A program made the translations under genes and the position numbers. The notes below the pieces were generated by a model. It did no database searches. It was not told the DNA's origin and was given only the letters and a program-made list of their open reading frames with translations. 7,026 bases of DNA, from positions 1-7,026 of the forward strand of contig CAIVXW010000045.1 of the NCBI GenBank assembly GCA_903910005.1, read 5' to 3'. The DNA comes from an uncultured Methylococcaceae bacterium (GTDB taxonomy: Bacteria; Pseudomonadota; Gammaproteobacteria; Methylococcales; Methylococcaceae). Positions 7,017 through 7,026 of this stretch are shown piece by piece (positions within the stretch are counted from its first letter, which is position 1; the number at the start of each line of letters is the position of its first letter).

Positions 7017-7026
7017 GATTCCTGTA

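Overview
The window looks like chromosomal DNA from a GC-rich gammaproteobacterium. The uvrC-pgsA-tRNA-Gly order is the order known around E. coli uvrC-pgsA-glyW. The proteins read as close relatives of gammaproteobacterial ones, for example a 634-residue Uup, a UvrC with the E. coli cysteine spacing, and an NrdA with a long N-terminal part carrying ATP-cones. I cannot place the genus. Nothing resembles a mobile element, CRISPR array, phage or defence system. Codon use and composition look even throughout.

Layout. On the minus strand, 1-1205 is the first 401 codons of nrdA, the class Ia ribonucleotide reductase large subunit; its 3' part lies beyond the left edge. A 111-base intergenic region (1206-1316) holds the divergent promoters of nrdA and of the rightward genes. 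On the plus strand a tightly packed run follows: uup (1317-3221), a DAACS-family dicarboxylate/amino acid:cation symporter (3218-4471, ATGA overlap with uup), uvrC (4489-6339, 17 bases later) and pgsA (6330-6950, overlapping uvrC by 10 bases). A tRNA-Gly(GCC) gene (6941-7016) overlaps the last 10 bases of the pgsA frame and has a near-consensus promoter inside the pgsA 3' end. There are no gene-free stretches over 300 bases and no convincing terminators; the spacing suggests one transcription unit from uup to pgsA.

How the genes fit. Three concern DNA precursor supply or genome maintenance: nrdA (dNTPs), uup (branched-DNA-binding ABC-F ATPase) and uvrC (nucleotide excision repair). pgsA starts phosphatidylglycerol synthesis, and the symporter imports acidic substrates. 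The shared operon is probably positional rather than a pathway.

Most notable spot: the pgsA/tRNA junction. The pgsA frame runs about 20 residues past the usual end of the protein, through the tRNA promoter, and stops at U8-A9-G10 of the tRNA. Just before this tail, a run of six A's puts a TGA immediately in the -1 frame, exactly where the family normally ends. This suggests a one-base change (or slippage, or a sequence error) in the A tract. I see no evidence of a wholly new biological system.
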